Notes: a model not told the origin generated them from the letters alone. Numbered from the stretch's first letter, positions 41,530 to 51,489 are shown. The stretch is DNA of 64,000 nucleotides from Hyphomonadaceae bacterium (GCA_947474455.1 CANJIL010000003.1:1-64000); one strand, 5' to 3'. Translations and numbers: made by a program.

Positions 41530-43821
41530 CTATTTGTCGTGGTAATACTTTGCGTAAGCCTTGTAGTTCGCGCTCGTGTAGGCATGGTGGCCGCGTTTGC
41601 GCAGGTCCACGAAGGTGAGCACGACGCCTGCGACGTTGGCGTGGAAGTCGCGCAGGATCTTCATCGTCTCGCGCAGCGTGCCGCGATGCGTCTTGCGCCA
41701 GCGCGTCGCCACAACCACCTGGTCGACCTTGGACGTCACGACGCGCGTTTCCGCCATCAGCAGGATTGGGCCGGTGTCAATGATGATCAGGTCATAGGTC
41801 TGCTGCAGCATGTTGAGCAGAGCGTCGAAGGCGCGGCTGCCGAAGACGTCGCGCGGCGTGTGCTTGCGGTCGGTCAGCGGCAGGATATGAAGGCCGGTCT
41901 GTTCGTCGGTCTGCACGGCGTCCGCAAGGCGGGCTTCGCCGAACAGGTATTCCAGTAGGCCCGCTTCGGCTTTCACGCCCGACACTTCGGTGAGCTGGCG
42001 CAGGCGGATGTCGCCGTCGATCACGATCGTCTTGGTGCCTGACATGGCAGCCATGCGGCCGAGGCAGAAACTCATGCTCGTCTTGCCTTCGCTGGGCAGC
42101 GAGGAGACGACCGCCACGGTCTTCGCGGCCTTGTCGATGTCCGCGAACATGACGGAGGCGCGCAGGTGGCGGTAAGCTTCGGCAAATCCTGAGTGCGGCT
42201 TGTCTATGAGGTATTCCGCGGGTTTCACTTTCGCCTTGGTGAAGTTGCCGGCGGGGTGCAGCAGCGGGATCTGGCCGATGAACGGCACACCCGCGACCTG
42301 CTCGACTTCTTCCGGGGACGACATGTAGTTGTCGAGCAACTCCATGACGAGCCCTGCAAGGCCGGCCAATGCCAGGCCAAGCATGAAGCCCAGTATCAGG
42401 TTGAGTTGGGTGTTGGGGAAGCTGGGCGCGTCGGGGGTCGGAGCATAGCTATCGATGACGGCGTCAGCATCGGTGATGCCTTCGAGTTCGCTTGTTTCCT
42501 TGAACCGGTTGTTGAACTCGTCGAACAGCGTGCGGGTCGCCTGGGCGTCGCGCTCAAGCGCGGACTGCTCGACGCCAGCGCGGTTGTTCTGCGCAAGCTC
42601 GCCCTTGGCGCGGTTGAGGCTGCCCTGCAGGCTGCTGACCCGTTCACGCGAGATCAGGACTTCCTGTTCGAGCGATGAAGCAATGCGCTGCAGTTCGGCA
42701 TCGATCTGGCGCGCGTTGTCAGCCTCTTCGGCCATGACTTTCTGATACTCGGGGTGGCGCACGTCGTAGCGGCGCGTGACGTCGGCCTTGCGTGCGGACA
42801 GGGCTGTCTGCGCCGAGCGCAGGTTGCCGATGGCGGCCGAGTTCTGCGCTTCCGCGATGGTGTCGATGCCGCGGTTGGCGCGCATCTGCTCGTTCATGTT
42901 GCGCAGGCGGGCGCTCTTGGCGGCGTATTCGGACTGCGCCTGCGTGAGCTCCGTGTTAATATCGCGAATGGTCTGCTCAGTAAGCGTCACGTCGCCGCTG
43001 CGCAGCAGGCCGGTCGAGGCTCGGTGGGCTTCAACCTTGCCTTCGGCGTCGCGCAGTTCTTCACGCAGGACAGACAGGCGTTCGTTCAGCCATTCCTGGG
43101 CGCGTTTCGTCGCCTGGAATTTCGTTTCGAGCTGGTTGTCGAGATAAACTTCCGCCAGCGTATTCGCGAGCGTGGCGGCCATCTTGGGCGAGCCGCTCGA
43201 TGCGTTGATCTCGATGATGAAGGTGATGCCGAGACGGTTCACTTTGATGCGTTCGCGCACGCCATCGATGATGCCGTCCAGCAAGTTGCGCTCGGCTTCA
43301 ATCGCTTCAGGCGAGCCCGGCGGCGGCGGCGGCGCTACGGCCTCTCCCTTGCCGAAGGGCAGAAGTCCCTTAATGAAGGATTTGACCTGTTCGATGCGAA
43401 CAGCCGTCTCGGTGGGCTTAGCAAGGCTCGAGTTGAACTCGGGGTTTTTCACGAGGTCGAGACGCTTGACGACCTTCTCGATCAGCGAACGGCTACGCAG
43501 GACTTCGGCCTCGGTGTCGAGCATCCCCGTGTTGGCTGGCATGCCTGAGAGGACGGCGCCGATGTCGACGACCTTCGTATCGCGCGTGTTGACGATGACG
43601 CGCGAGGTCGCGGTGTAGGACGGCTGCAGCTGCGAGGCGTAAATCGCGACTGCGGCGAAGGTCAGCACGAATACGGCCGCCATCGGTCCGAGGCGGCGGC
43701 GCACGGCGCGCACGATCCGCTGGATGCTGATGACGTTATCGCCCTCGCCTGTGGAGGACGGCAAGGGCGTTGCTCCGCGCGGATAGCCCGAAGTCACATC
43801 GAGGGGATAGACCTTATTCAA
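41530..43821 (-). CDS. Wzc-type polysaccharide co-polymerase / tyrosine autokinase
   Basis: A 763-residue fusion of a GumC/Wzz periplasmic part and a BY-kinase. It has an N-terminal helix (AAVFVLTFAAVAIYAS), a Wzz domain, a long coiled coil (about 235-440), a second helix (LNLILGFMLGLALAGLAGLV), then kinase motifs VVSSLPSEGKTS (Walker A), IVIDGDIRLRQ (A') and LIIIDTGP (B). The tail HHAYTSANYKAYAKYYHDK is a tyrosine cluster for autophosphorylation. It starts at a TTG with GGAG eight bases upstream. It controls chain length and export of the second polysaccharide. Confidence 0.92.
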   Translation of the reverse strand: MNKVYPLDVTSGYPRGATPLPSSTGEGDNVISIQRIVRAVRRRLGPMAAVFVLTFAAVAIYASQLQPSYTATSRVIVNTRDTKVVDIGAVLSGMPANTGMLDTEAEVLRSRSLIEKVVKRLDLVKNPEFNSSLAKPTETAVRIEQVKSFIKGLLPFGKGEAVAPPPPPGSPEAIEAERNLLDGIIDGVRERIKVNRLGITFIIEINASSGSPKMAATLANTLAEVYLDNQLETKFQATKRAQEWLNERLSVLREELRDAEGKVEAHRASTGLLRSGDVTLTEQTIRDINTELTQAQSEYAAKSARLRNMNEQMRANRGIDTIAEAQNSAAIGNLRSAQTALSARKADVTRRYDVRHPEYQKVMAEEADNARQIDAELQRIASSLEQEVLISRERVSSLQGSLNRAKGELAQNNRAGVEQSALERDAQATRTLFDEFNNRFKETSELEGITDADAVIDSYAPTPDAPSFPNTQLNLILGFMLGLALAGLAGLVMELLDNYMSSPEEVEQVAGVPFIGQIPLLHPAGNFTKAKVKPAEYLIDKPHSGFAEAYRHLRASVMFADIDKAAKTVAVVSSLPSEGKTSMSFCLGRMAAMSGTKTIVIDGDIRLRQLTEVSGVKAEAGLLEYLFGEARLADAVQTDEQTGLHILPLTDRKHTPRDVFGSRAFDALLNMLQQTYDLIIIDTGPILLMAETRVVTSKVDQVVVATRWRKTHRGTLRETMKILRDFHANVAGVVLTFVDLRKRGHHAYTSANYKAYAKYYHDK

Positions 43822-43865
43822 CGGTCTTACTCCGGTTCGCTATTTGGTCAGCCGACTTGTCCGGC

Positions 43866-45113
43866 TTAGGGGAAGAGTTTCAGCCCAATATTGAAGATGT
43901 TCTGGTCGAGATCGCCCGCGATCGAAGGAGCGCCCGTCGTCTCGCGCGAATGCATCTGATAGCCGACTTCGATGTGGGCGTGCTTGTTCAGCTTGTAAGC
44001 AGCGCCAAGGAGAACATCGGTGAAGTCGTCCTTGCGTTTGAAGACCGGGAAACTGGGAGAGGCGTTGAAGTCGTAGGAGCCCATCCCAACCTCGCCAAAC
44101 AGCAGCACGTTGCGCAGCAGCTCGTGATCGACACGCACCGAATAACGATCGGTGTTGGCCGACAGCGATTCCGGAATGCCCGGATCAGTAATGCCGGCAA
44201 AGCCGCGGAACGACACCGTGGTGAGCTGGGTCGGGAACCACAGCAACAGCCCATCGAAGCTGAAAAACTGCACATCATCCAGGCCGGCCAAGTCCCGGTT
44301 GTCCGTAACCTGGCCCGCAGAGATTTCGCCGCGGAATGGCGCGGACAGCTCGAAGTTCACGCCGACACGCAGATTGGTCAGCGTGCTGTTGCGGATAGCC
44401 GCATCCTGCTCATAGTTGCGATCCGTCTGACGCACGTCGCCGAAGACTGCGATGTCGGGGGAAATCGCGTAGGAAAGACGCCCGCCGAGGAAGTTCTCGG
44501 TCGCGTTGCGCTGGGAATAGAAATACTTGTAGTTGTTGTCGCGCGTACCGGCCTGACCGAGCAGCGCCAAGCGATCGGATCTGAACGTGGCGCCCACTTC
44601 GGCGCCAATATACCTGTTCTGTGCGGGCTCGGGCGCGCCTTGGCTGGACGGCTCATAACGCGACTCGGTCAGCTGGCCGGCGCTGGCGTTGCCGGTGAGC
44701 TGGAAATTGCGGGTCGCATCTAGGCGGCCGTCTGCGAAAATATTGTAGTCCCTCGTCGTCTCGCTGCTCTCGCTCGAGTATTCGCGGTGATCGACGGAGG
44801 CGCCGGCCCTGAGCGCGTGAACGGACCAGGTCGAGCGCGCTTCGACCTGTGACCGTGCCCGGATGATCGTGTCGTCCACCTCGTTGGTGAATTGGGCATA
44901 GACGTTGTCGTTGAGCTCCCCGGAAAGACCCAGGCTGGAGATGATGTCAAAGCCGCTGGTGCGCATGGGTTCCGGATCGAATTCCGGCTGGCCGCGCTCG
45001 GTCACGGCCACGTGCCTTCCGCGGATGAAAGGATTGTCCTGCGCTGACGCAATTGGCGCGAAGACGCCCGCAGCGGCGCATGTCAGGAGGAGATGTTTCA
45101 GACCGAGCTTCAT
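43866..45113 (-). CDS. Outer-membrane beta-barrel protein, EPS-locus type
   Basis: A 415-residue protein with a signal peptide (MKLGLKHLLLTCAAAGVFAPIASA-QD) and a strongly alternating beta-strand pattern with aromatic girdles throughout, ending in ...NIFNIGLKLFP. It resembles the BBP2-type putative porins found in exopolysaccharide clusters. It may help polysaccharide cross or attach at the outer membrane. The ATG at 45113 (AAGGTGAG upstream) is preferred over the GTG of the track. It is the gene before the Wzc-like gene in the same direction. Confidence 0.83.
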   Translation of the reverse strand: MKLGLKHLLLTCAAAGVFAPIASAQDNPFIRGRHVAVTERGQPEFDPEPMRTSGFDIISSLGLSGELNDNVYAQFTNEVDDTIIRARSQVEARSTWSVHALRAGASVDHREYSSESSETTRDYNIFADGRLDATRNFQLTGNASAGQLTESRYEPSSQGAPEPAQNRYIGAEVGATFRSDRLALLGQAGTRDNNYKYFYSQRNATENFLGGRLSYAISPDIAVFGDVRQTDRNYEQDAAIRNSTLTNLRVGVNFELSAPFRGEISAGQVTDNRDLAGLDDVQFFSFDGLLLWFPTQLTTVSFRGFAGITDPGIPESLSANTDRYSVRVDHELLRNVLLFGEVGMGSYDFNASPSFPVFKRKDDFTDVLLGAAYKLNKHAHIEVGYQMHSRETTGAPSIAGDLDQNIFNIGLKLFP

Positions 45114-45243
45114 GTCACTCACCTTTTTGGGCGTTTCGTGGTTTCGTGGGTAGCAAGAACGGGGCCGGACACGTCCAGGGCCTCGCTATCAGGTTGAATC
45201 CTACAGGGCCGCTCCCCGACGACGACAGCTAACGCCGCGCGAT

Positions 45244-45672
45244 TCAGGGGCCGCCCATTCTCCCCTTCGTCATGTGGCGGGGCGGAGGCCCCACATCGAA
45301 TTTCAGACTGCCAGCCTTCCGGTCGGCTTCAGCGAGCGTCTTCTCCACCAGCGACCGGGCAGAATTGACCGCCGTTTCTTCCGGCTTCGGCTCTGGAATT
45401 ATCATATAGGTCGCGGCAAGCTCCCGGGCAGCTTCCCGCATCGGCGCACATCGCGCCTCGTCGGCGGCAATACCATTCAATGCTGTACCGATCACGTTGT
45501 CAGTCGCCTCAAGCTTCTTGATGTTGAATACAAAATCTTCCTTGGCATTGGAGCCGAAGCAACGGACGCCTTCGGTCAGCGGACCCGCGAGATCGGCATC
45601 CTGTGCAAAGGCGACCGGCGCGAGCGCAGCCAGGCCGATTGTAACCACGACAAAGCGAACAGACCATTTCAC
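45244..45672 (-). CDS. Small secreted protein in EPS locus
   Basis: A 142-residue predicted periplasmic protein with signal peptide VKWSVRFVVVTIGLAALAPVAFA-QD from a GTG start preceded by GGAGAGG. The mature protein has two cysteines (VRCFGSN and EARCAPM), which could form a disulfide, and a charged helical C-terminus. No family is recognised. It lies between the Wza-like gene and the beta-barrel gene, so a part in secretion of the polysaccharide is possible. Confidence 0.6.
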   Translation of the reverse strand: MKWSVRFVVVTIGLAALAPVAFAQDADLAGPLTEGVRCFGSNAKEDFVFNIKKLEATDNVIGTALNGIAADEARCAPMREAARELAATYMIIPEPKPEETAVNSARSLVEKTLAEADRKAGSLKFDVGPPPRHMTKGRMGGP

Positions 45673-45777
45673 GTGAGCCAATTGCCTCTCCGGTTTACCA
45701 ACAAGGTGGGGCCAGTGGTTCAAGAAGCTCATCCGCCAGAGTGTTCAAACAGCCCGGCCGTGCCTGAAAGGATTGGC

Positions 45778-46359
45778 CTAGAAGAAACGTTCGCGAACCC
45801 GGATCGTGTCGCCAGGCCGCACAACCGTCGTTGGCGTCAGCTCGACTTCGCGTTCGTTAGGGCTGTCCGAGCTTTTGATCAGGATGCGGCCGCGGTCGGC
45901 GCGATAGGTGAAATCGCCTGCGCTTGCGATCGCGTTCATCACAGTAAGGCCCGAGACGAAGGGGAACTCGCCCGGTCGGTTCACTTCGCCGAGAATGTAA
46001 TAGGGACGGCCCTTTGCCAGTTCGGTGCTGACCTTCGGTTCTTTGAGCCAGCCCTCCTTGAGTCTTGTTTCGAGAAGGCGGCTTGTGTCGGTCAACGAAA
46101 GGTTGACGACTTCAACCTGGCCGATCAGCGACATCGAGATCGCGCCTTGCCCGTCTACCACGAAGGAGCCGGAGAGATCAGGCTCGCCATAAACCGTGAC
46201 CTTCACCTCGTCGCCCGTGCCAAGCTTGTAGCCGGCGATACCCGTCCCGGTTTGGGCCAGCTCCTGAGGATTGCCCTGGGCGGGACCCGTAGCACAGGCG
46301 GTCAGCGCCAATGCACCCGCGCCCACGATCGCCAGAACGACCTTCTTGAGCGGATTCAT
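45778..46359 (-). CDS. Wza-type polysaccharide export lipoprotein
   Basis: A 193-residue export protein. The lipobox is LALTAC. A Poly_export domain follows (YKLGTGDEVKVTVYGEPDLSGSFVVDGQGAISMSLIGQVEV) and then a SLBB domain (YYILGEVNRPGEFPFVSGLTVMNAIASAGDFTYRADRGRILIK). Two tandem ATGs exist (46362 and 46359); the second has the better spacing to TAGGAG. It forms the outer-membrane exit pore with the Wzc-like protein. It is directly downstream of the metallophosphatase gene. Confidence 0.9.
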   Translation of the reverse strand: MNPLKKVVLAIVGAGALALTACATGPAQGNPQELAQTGTGIAGYKLGTGDEVKVTVYGEPDLSGSFVVDGQGAISMSLIGQVEVVNLSLTDTSRLLETRLKEGWLKEPKVSTELAKGRPYYILGEVNRPGEFPFVSGLTVMNAIASAGDFTYRADRGRILIKSSDSPNEREVELTPTTVVRPGDTIRVRERFF

Positions 46360-46369
46360 CATGTTGCTC

Positions 46370-47425
46370 CTAAGAACCATTGCCCGCCGCCGCCGGCTCG
46401 ACTCGCGGGCCGGTTGAAATGAACTCGACGCCGTCATGCTCAAATCGGGCCGCGGTGAGACGGCCGCTGAGATAGGCGCCTGTATCGACCCCGATGCGCC
46501 GGGAATCCCGGTAAGGCCTGGTCGCTGGGGTGTGGCCATGAACGATCACGGCGCCCAGAGGCCTGCGGTCATCGAGGAAGTCTTCTCGGATCCAGAGTAG
46601 GTCGTATTCGGTCTGCTGGTCGAGCGGCACGCCCGGGCGCACGCCAGCATGCACAAAGACATAATCTCCGATGCGAACGCTGAGATCGAGGTTCGACAGA
46701 AAATGAAAATGCTCGGGCGGCAGCACTTCGTTAAGCGCTTCGGACGCGGCCGCCCATTCCTCTGCCGAGGTCCGTGTCCGGGGCGGGCGCACGCCATAGG
46801 ACACGAGTGTTTCCGCGCCGCCGAACTCCGCCCACCGCGGCCCGATCGACGGGTCCGTGAGGAATTGCAGCATGGCTGCTTCGTGGTTCCCCTTCAGGAA
46901 ATATGTTTCGAAGGGAGACATGGTGTCACCCAACAGGACATCAATCACATCCTTCGACTTGAAGCCGCGATCAATGTAGTCACCGAGGAAGACCAGGATC
47001 GGACGGCCTTCAAAGCCGCCTCGCGCCACGTCCTCATGAAGGTCCTGCATCAGCTGCACGAGGAGATCGGCCCGGCCGTGAATGTCGCCAACTGCATAAA
47101 CGCGCCTGCCCGTCGGAACGAGCGCAGGGGGCCCAGGGATATGAACTTGCTTGGTTACCGCAGGCGCAGGTTCGCCGCCAAAAATACGCACAAGTCCGCG
47201 TCTCAGCGGCCCAAGCACATTGCTGGTCGCTTGTGCGAGGCCAGACACTGCCTCGCCGATTTTCGGCTGCGGAATTGACAACCCGAACTCCTGTTTCGGT
47301 CCGGCGCCTGCAACAGGCGCGACGAACGGGTTACGCAACAGGCGAGCCACGCCTCCAAGCGTTCCCCGCACAAGCGTGCCGCGAGGGCCCGACGCCAGCA
47401 GCCCTGTGGCAGGCTCGCACGGCAT
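46370..47425 (-). CDS. PPP-type metallophosphatase in EPS locus
   Basis: A 351-residue protein with a calcineurin-like catalytic core: YAVGDIHGRADLL, VFLGDYIDRGFKSKDV, FLKGNHEAAML, VHAGVRPG and VHGHTPATRP give the full set of metal-binding motifs. The first about 105 residues are poorly conserved and may be partly non-coding; the start is uncertain. It ends seven bases before the Wza-like gene. A serine/threonine (or tyrosine) phosphatase in this position could reverse phosphorylation by the BY-kinase or process a glycan phosphate. Confidence 0.85.
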   Translation of the reverse strand: MPCEPATGLLASGPRGTLVRGTLGGVARLLRNPFVAPVAGAGPKQEFGLSIPQPKIGEAVSGLAQATSNVLGPLRRGLVRIFGGEPAPAVTKQVHIPGPPALVPTGRRVYAVGDIHGRADLLVQLMQDLHEDVARGGFEGRPILVFLGDYIDRGFKSKDVIDVLLGDTMSPFETYFLKGNHEAAMLQFLTDPSIGPRWAEFGGAETLVSYGVRPPRTRTSAEEWAAASEALNEVLPPEHFHFLSNLDLSVRIGDYVFVHAGVRPGVPLDQQTEYDLLWIREDFLDDRRPLGAVIVHGHTPATRPYRDSRRIGVDTGAYLSGRLTAARFEHDGVEFISTGPRVEPAAAGNGS

Positions 47426-47578
47426 ATCCCACGTTCATTGTGTCACCTTGTGCCCGCCACGGTCCACAGCAAAAGGCGTTCAACTATGGCGTGCATGGTT
47501 AATGCAGTTGCATGATACCGGGCTGGGCCCCGATGCGCAGTGCCGGATCAGAGGCCCGACCCTTGCAGGTTTTCGTGC

Positions 47579-48775
47579 ATGACGCGTGTTGCTTTCTTCG
47601 GTCATGACGCCGCCGACGCCGCTGTTCGTCGGCGTGTACAAGGATTCCGTGATGACGGGCTCGAGGTGACCGGCTTCACCATGCGCCGCCGCGATGACGT
47701 TGTCGTGGAATGGGAAAATGTCGATCTCGGCCGCACTTACGACGGCGCCTATCGCCAGCGGATACGGTCGATCTTCGCTGGGGCCAGGCGGGCGGCGGCC
47801 CAGCGGGACCTGCTGGCCAAGAGCGACGTAATCTACGCCCGCAACCTCGATATGCTGGCCATCGCCTTTCTCGCCAAGCTCCTTGCCGGGCTCAAGACGC
47901 CGGTCGTCTACGAGGCGCTCGACGTTCATAGATTGTTGACCAGAAGAGACCTGATCGGCCTGACGCTTCGGCGCATCGAAGGCATGCTGCTGAAGCGCAC
48001 CAAACGATTGGTGGTTTCTTCACCAGGGTTTCTGAACAATTACTTCGCCGTTTATCATCGGGGCCAGTATCGCGCCTGCCTGATCGAGAACCGGTTGGCG
48101 GCGGGCGCTGACTATGGCCAGCGCCCTGCCCGCAACGCCGCGTTCAGGGTCGCAGATCCGCTGTCGATCGGCTGGATTGGCCGGCTGCGCTGCATCCGCA
48201 GTCTGAGTCTTCTCATGGATCTCGCGCGCGAATTTGGTCCTCAGGTGCGTATCGTGATGCATGGGATCGCCTCACCGCAAGAAATCCCCGACTTCAACGA
48301 ACGCATCCAGGGGCTCGCTAACGTGGAATTCCACGGCCGCTATCGCGCACCGGAGGACCTTTCACGCATTTACGACAGCCTCGATCTGGTCTGGGCGGGC
48401 GACTTCATGGAGGCAGGCTATAATTCGGTCTGGCTGCTGCCCAATCGCATCTACGAGGGAGGTTACTACGCCGTTCCTTCCATAGCGCCGGAAGACACGC
48501 AAACGGCGAAATGGATTAACGCCCGCGCCGCCGGATTTACGGTTTCCGAGGATCTCGCCACCACGTTGCCGGGACTCATCCGTACCCTGATCGCCGACCG
48601 CGGCTCCATTGCGGTGAAGCGCTCTCACCTGCTGGATCTTCCGGAAAGCACGTTCGTCGCGCCGCACGGCGAACTTGCCGCCCTGATCTCGGATGTAACT
48701 CAACAGGCCAGTACGAACGAGAAAGCTCGTCTGACTCCCTTCACCACACGCGAGGCGCGAAAGCCCGCCGAGTAA
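47579..48775 (+). CDS. Glycosyltransferase, GT4/GT-B type
   Basis: A 398-residue GT-B fold protein. The N-terminal Rossmann half begins MTRVAFFGHDAADAAVRRRVQGF with VIYARNLDMLAIAFLAKL and VYEALDVHRLL; the C-terminal half has SIGWIGRLRCIRSLSLLMDLA and a nucleotide-sugar region VWAGDFMEAGYNSVWLLPNRIYEGGYY. It would add a sugar to the lipid-linked repeat at the cytoplasmic side. It is divergent from the metallophosphatase across about 150 bp and runs with the polymerase gene downstream. Confidence 0.82.
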   Translation: MTRVAFFGHDAADAAVRRRVQGFRDDGLEVTGFTMRRRDDVVVEWENVDLGRTYDGAYRQRIRSIFAGARRAAAQRDLLAKSDVIYARNLDMLAIAFLAKLLAGLKTPVVYEALDVHRLLTRRDLIGLTLRRIEGMLLKRTKRLVVSSPGFLNNYFAVYHRGQYRACLIENRLAAGADYGQRPARNAAFRVADPLSIGWIGRLRCIRSLSLLMDLAREFGPQVRIVMHGIASPQEIPDFNERIQGLANVEFHGRYRAPEDLSRIYDSLDLVWAGDFMEAGYNSVWLLPNRIYEGGYYAVPSIAPEDTQTAKWINARAAGFTVSEDLATTLPGLIRTLIADRGSIAVKRSHLLDLPESTFVAPHGELAALISDVTQQASTNEKARLTPFTTREARKPAE

Positions 48776-48886
48776 TTCCGGCGGCCTATCCTAACACGCG
48801 AGCATAATTTTCTGTCCTTGCTCGCCATAAAAATGGACTCGTCCTTGCGTAGACCTACTGTTCCACCGGGGATCGAGGCGGTCGGC

Positions 48887-50245
48887 ATGAAACAAACTCC
48901 TGCGCAGGCGGCAATGGGATGGGGCCAGTCGCGCTCCGAGCCCACGCGACCTGTTCGCGTTCGCCTTCGCGACGTCATTCCGCCGCTGGCGGCGGTCGTC
49001 GTGCTCACACTCGCTCACCTTGCCTTCGGCGCGGTCCAGCCAATTGCGGCGTTGCCGCTTTCTGCAATGTTCACCATCATTGCGATAGCCGCGATTTTCG
49101 CCGCCGGACCACGTCACATCACCATCGGTATGCTTGGCGGCGCCGGCGCGATCGCAGTATTTGGCGTGACCGGCCTCGCCGGCCCGCTCTACAGGTCCGC
49201 TCCGCAACTCGCGGTTCTCTTCGCCGCCGGCGCACTCTGGTCGATCGGCTATGTCGCGTCGCGTCATCGTCGCGCGCTGGACATTGCATGGACCGCGCAG
49301 ATGTGGGGCGCCATCATCTATTGCGCGTGGATGTTCACGCTGAACGTATCCGCCATTCCCTCTGGCGTGAACGCAATCACCGAAGCTTTTGAAACGCCGG
49401 CAAACGCGTCGGTGCTGTTCGGTCTTTTCGCCATCGTCGGAATGAGCAAAATTCTCCAGATTATCAAACGCATGGATGCGGATGCGCTGGCGCGCTCGCG
49501 GATGATCGAAGAGCTATTGCGCAATGGACTCGCGCCGATCCTGCTGGTCGGCCTTTCGTTCACGTGCCTCATGATTGTCGGCTCGCGGCCCGGCATTCTT
49601 CTCACGCTTGCCGTGCTCGTCGCGCTTTCATGGTGGGACATGTTGGCGATCGCGACACGCGAGCATCGCGGCATCCTCATGCGGCTCGCCGCGATCGTTG
49701 CGCCCTTCGCTGCAGTTGGACTTGCCGTGTGGGGCGTCAGCCTCGCCTGGATTCGCGATGAGACCATCGCGCCTGGCCTTGGCGGCTCCGACATCATGCC
49801 GAACGTGCAGCGCCTTCAGGCGTATATGAGCGTGTGGATGGAAAGCCCCGCGATCGGTCATGGCCTTGGCTCGATCGGCGCTGAAGGCGACAAGACGATG
49901 ACGCTCTTCAATGCGAAGGCGATGCTGGCGCCGGGAGAAGCTCACAACGTTTTCGTCACATGGCTTGTCGAGGCTGGCGTCGTTGGAATCGCTCTATTGG
50001 TCCTTGCAATAGCTACGATGTACGCGAACATCTTCGTATCATTGAGATCACGAAGCACGCCGCGTACATTGCCGCGTCTCGCCATCGCGGCCGGCGCGCT
50101 GATGCTTCTCCACGGAACAACGGATTCCTCTCTCGACCTGCCCAGCGCTGTTTGGCTGTTCGCCTTGATCCTCGGCGCCGCATGCGGCGTCGCCAGCGGG
50201 CGCCAGGTCGAGCCGCGTGACAATGAGAAAGAACGGGAAGCCTGA
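48887..50245 (+). CDS. O-antigen ligase / Wzy-like polymerase
   Basis: A 452-residue polytopic membrane protein with about eleven helices and a Wzy_C loop (SRPGILLTLAVLVALSWW, MPNVQRLQAYMSVWMESPAIGHGLGSIG, EAHNVFVTWLVEAG). The AHNxFVTWLVE motif is the WaaL/Wzy signature. It would polymerise the repeat of the second polysaccharide. MKQTPAQ at 48887 is favoured by GAGGCGG upstream; starts at 48818 or 48833 are possible. Decayed partition genes follow it immediately. Confidence 0.85.
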   Translation: MKQTPAQAAMGWGQSRSEPTRPVRVRLRDVIPPLAAVVVLTLAHLAFGAVQPIAALPLSAMFTIIAIAAIFAAGPRHITIGMLGGAGAIAVFGVTGLAGPLYRSAPQLAVLFAAGALWSIGYVASRHRRALDIAWTAQMWGAIIYCAWMFTLNVSAIPSGVNAITEAFETPANASVLFGLFAIVGMSKILQIIKRMDADALARSRMIEELLRNGLAPILLVGLSFTCLMIVGSRPGILLTLAVLVALSWWDMLAIATREHRGILMRLAAIVAPFAAVGLAVWGVSLAWIRDETIAPGLGGSDIMPNVQRLQAYMSVWMESPAIGHGLGSIGAEGDKTMTLFNAKAMLAPGEAHNVFVTWLVEAGVVGIALLVLAIATMYANIFVSLRSRSTPRTLPRLAIAAGALMLLHGTTDSSLDLPSAVWLFALILGAACGVASGRQVEPRDNEKEREA

Positions 50246-50248
50246 CGC

Positions 50249-51117
50249 CGGCGCTGACGGTCGCCATTGCAAATCTCAAAGGCGGCGTTGGCAGATCGAC
50301 CACCAGTGTGATGCTGGCAGACAGCCTGACGCACTGCAACGGCATGAACGTGCTGGTCACCAATCTACCCGCAAGCGAACTCCAGCCAGAGGCTTTGACG
50401 GAACGTCGGCGTGCAGGATGCCACGGACCAGGGCAAGGCCGTGCATCACGTGCTCGCCGGCTTAAAGGAAGGCAAGCCACCGTAAGCGGCGCCTTGCATC
50501 ATCCCCAATGCCGTCTCGCTGGAGGAGTTGCACCGCACGAAGGGGCTGGAGGAGCGGCAAGGCTGGATCGCCGGCCTTGCCTCGCCGCCGCAGCCGCGCT
50601 TGTGCGAGCAAGTTCTGGAAGAGGACTGGTATTCGCGCTCGGGCGCGCGGCCGACGCTATCGGACGCCCTCGCCATTTTCCTGCGCCAGGCTTTTGATCC
50701 CCTGCCGCCGATCTACGACATCATCGTGCTGGATTGCCCGTCCCATCTTTCGCCGCTTGCGCGCGCTCGCCTATCGCTGGCGAGCGCCTACGATAGCCGA
50801 CCCGGTTTCGAACTGGGAACGAAACAGCTTTCCGGTCGGGTCGGGAAATTCATCGCCCCCGATCTGCCCAACCGCAACTTCGTGCTGATCACGCGTTTCC
50901 GCGACACAAAGTATGCCTACGCCGTCGCTTCCGCGTGTGCAAAATCTATCTGAAGGACCGCGGGTTTGGCCCGATACGTCCCGCATGCGTTCACGTTTTG
51001 CATTCCATCGATCGCGCGGCGCCAGACAGCTACGATACTTTTCTCGGCAATATGTCGGCGTGACCAACGACGTCCGCTGCCTGGCCGGCCCTTCAGCGAC
51101 TTCATGAACCAATACAC
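50249..51117 (+). pseudogene. Decayed ParA-family partition ATPase
   Basis: The sequence is a recognisable ParA spread over several frames: LTVAIANLKGGVGRSTTSVMLADSLTHCNGMNVLV (Walker A with R for K), then NVGVQDATDQGKAVHHVLAGLKEGKPP* in a second frame, then IIPNAVSLEELHRTKGLEERQGWIAGL...YDIIVLDCPSHLSPLARARLSLASAY...NFVLITRFRDTKYAYAVAS, and VLHSIDRAAPDSYDTFLGNMSA in a further frame. At least three frameshifts or stops are needed to read it, so it is dead. It resembles plasmid-type ParA proteins of Alphaproteobacteria. Confidence 0.8.
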
Positions 51118-51126
51118 CGGTGCAAC

Positions 51127-51489
51127 ATGGACGAGAAGTTGGGACTGACACCGGTCGAATGTCTCGATCGCTACGTCCGTGAACTTCGCGCCGAAGTGCG
51201 CGCCAACCCGAAATTTGCCGACGGGCTGGTGAAGGCGCTCGGCGGAACTGTCGTCTTCGACGAGGGGCTCGTTCAGAGATCGCCAATGCCTCCGCGTTCG
51301 CGACTGGATCGAAAGCCAGATTCTTTTCTGTTTTCAACTCGATGGAACTCGGCGAGATCACGAAGATCCTGATAGAAAACAATCTCGCTATTCGCGTGGA
51401 CATGAATGGCAAGTCGGCAGCCAGCTGGTCGCCGTGATGCTTGAGCGCGCCATGACGAAGGTGCAGGAACGCAGGAGCCCGATTTCTAG
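51127..51489 (+). pseudogene. Decayed partner gene of the ParA relic
   Basis: Starts MDEKLGLTPVECLDRYVRELRAEVRANPKFADGLVKALGGTVVFDE, then shifts to EIANASAFATGSKARFFSVFNSMELGEITKILIENNLAIRVDMNGKSAA, and again to QLVAVMLERAMTKVQERRSPIS ending at 51489. It is a small protein that usually would follow ParA, presumably a partition or DNA-binding accessory protein; I do not recognise the exact family. Two frameshifts make it non-functional. Confidence 0.6.
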
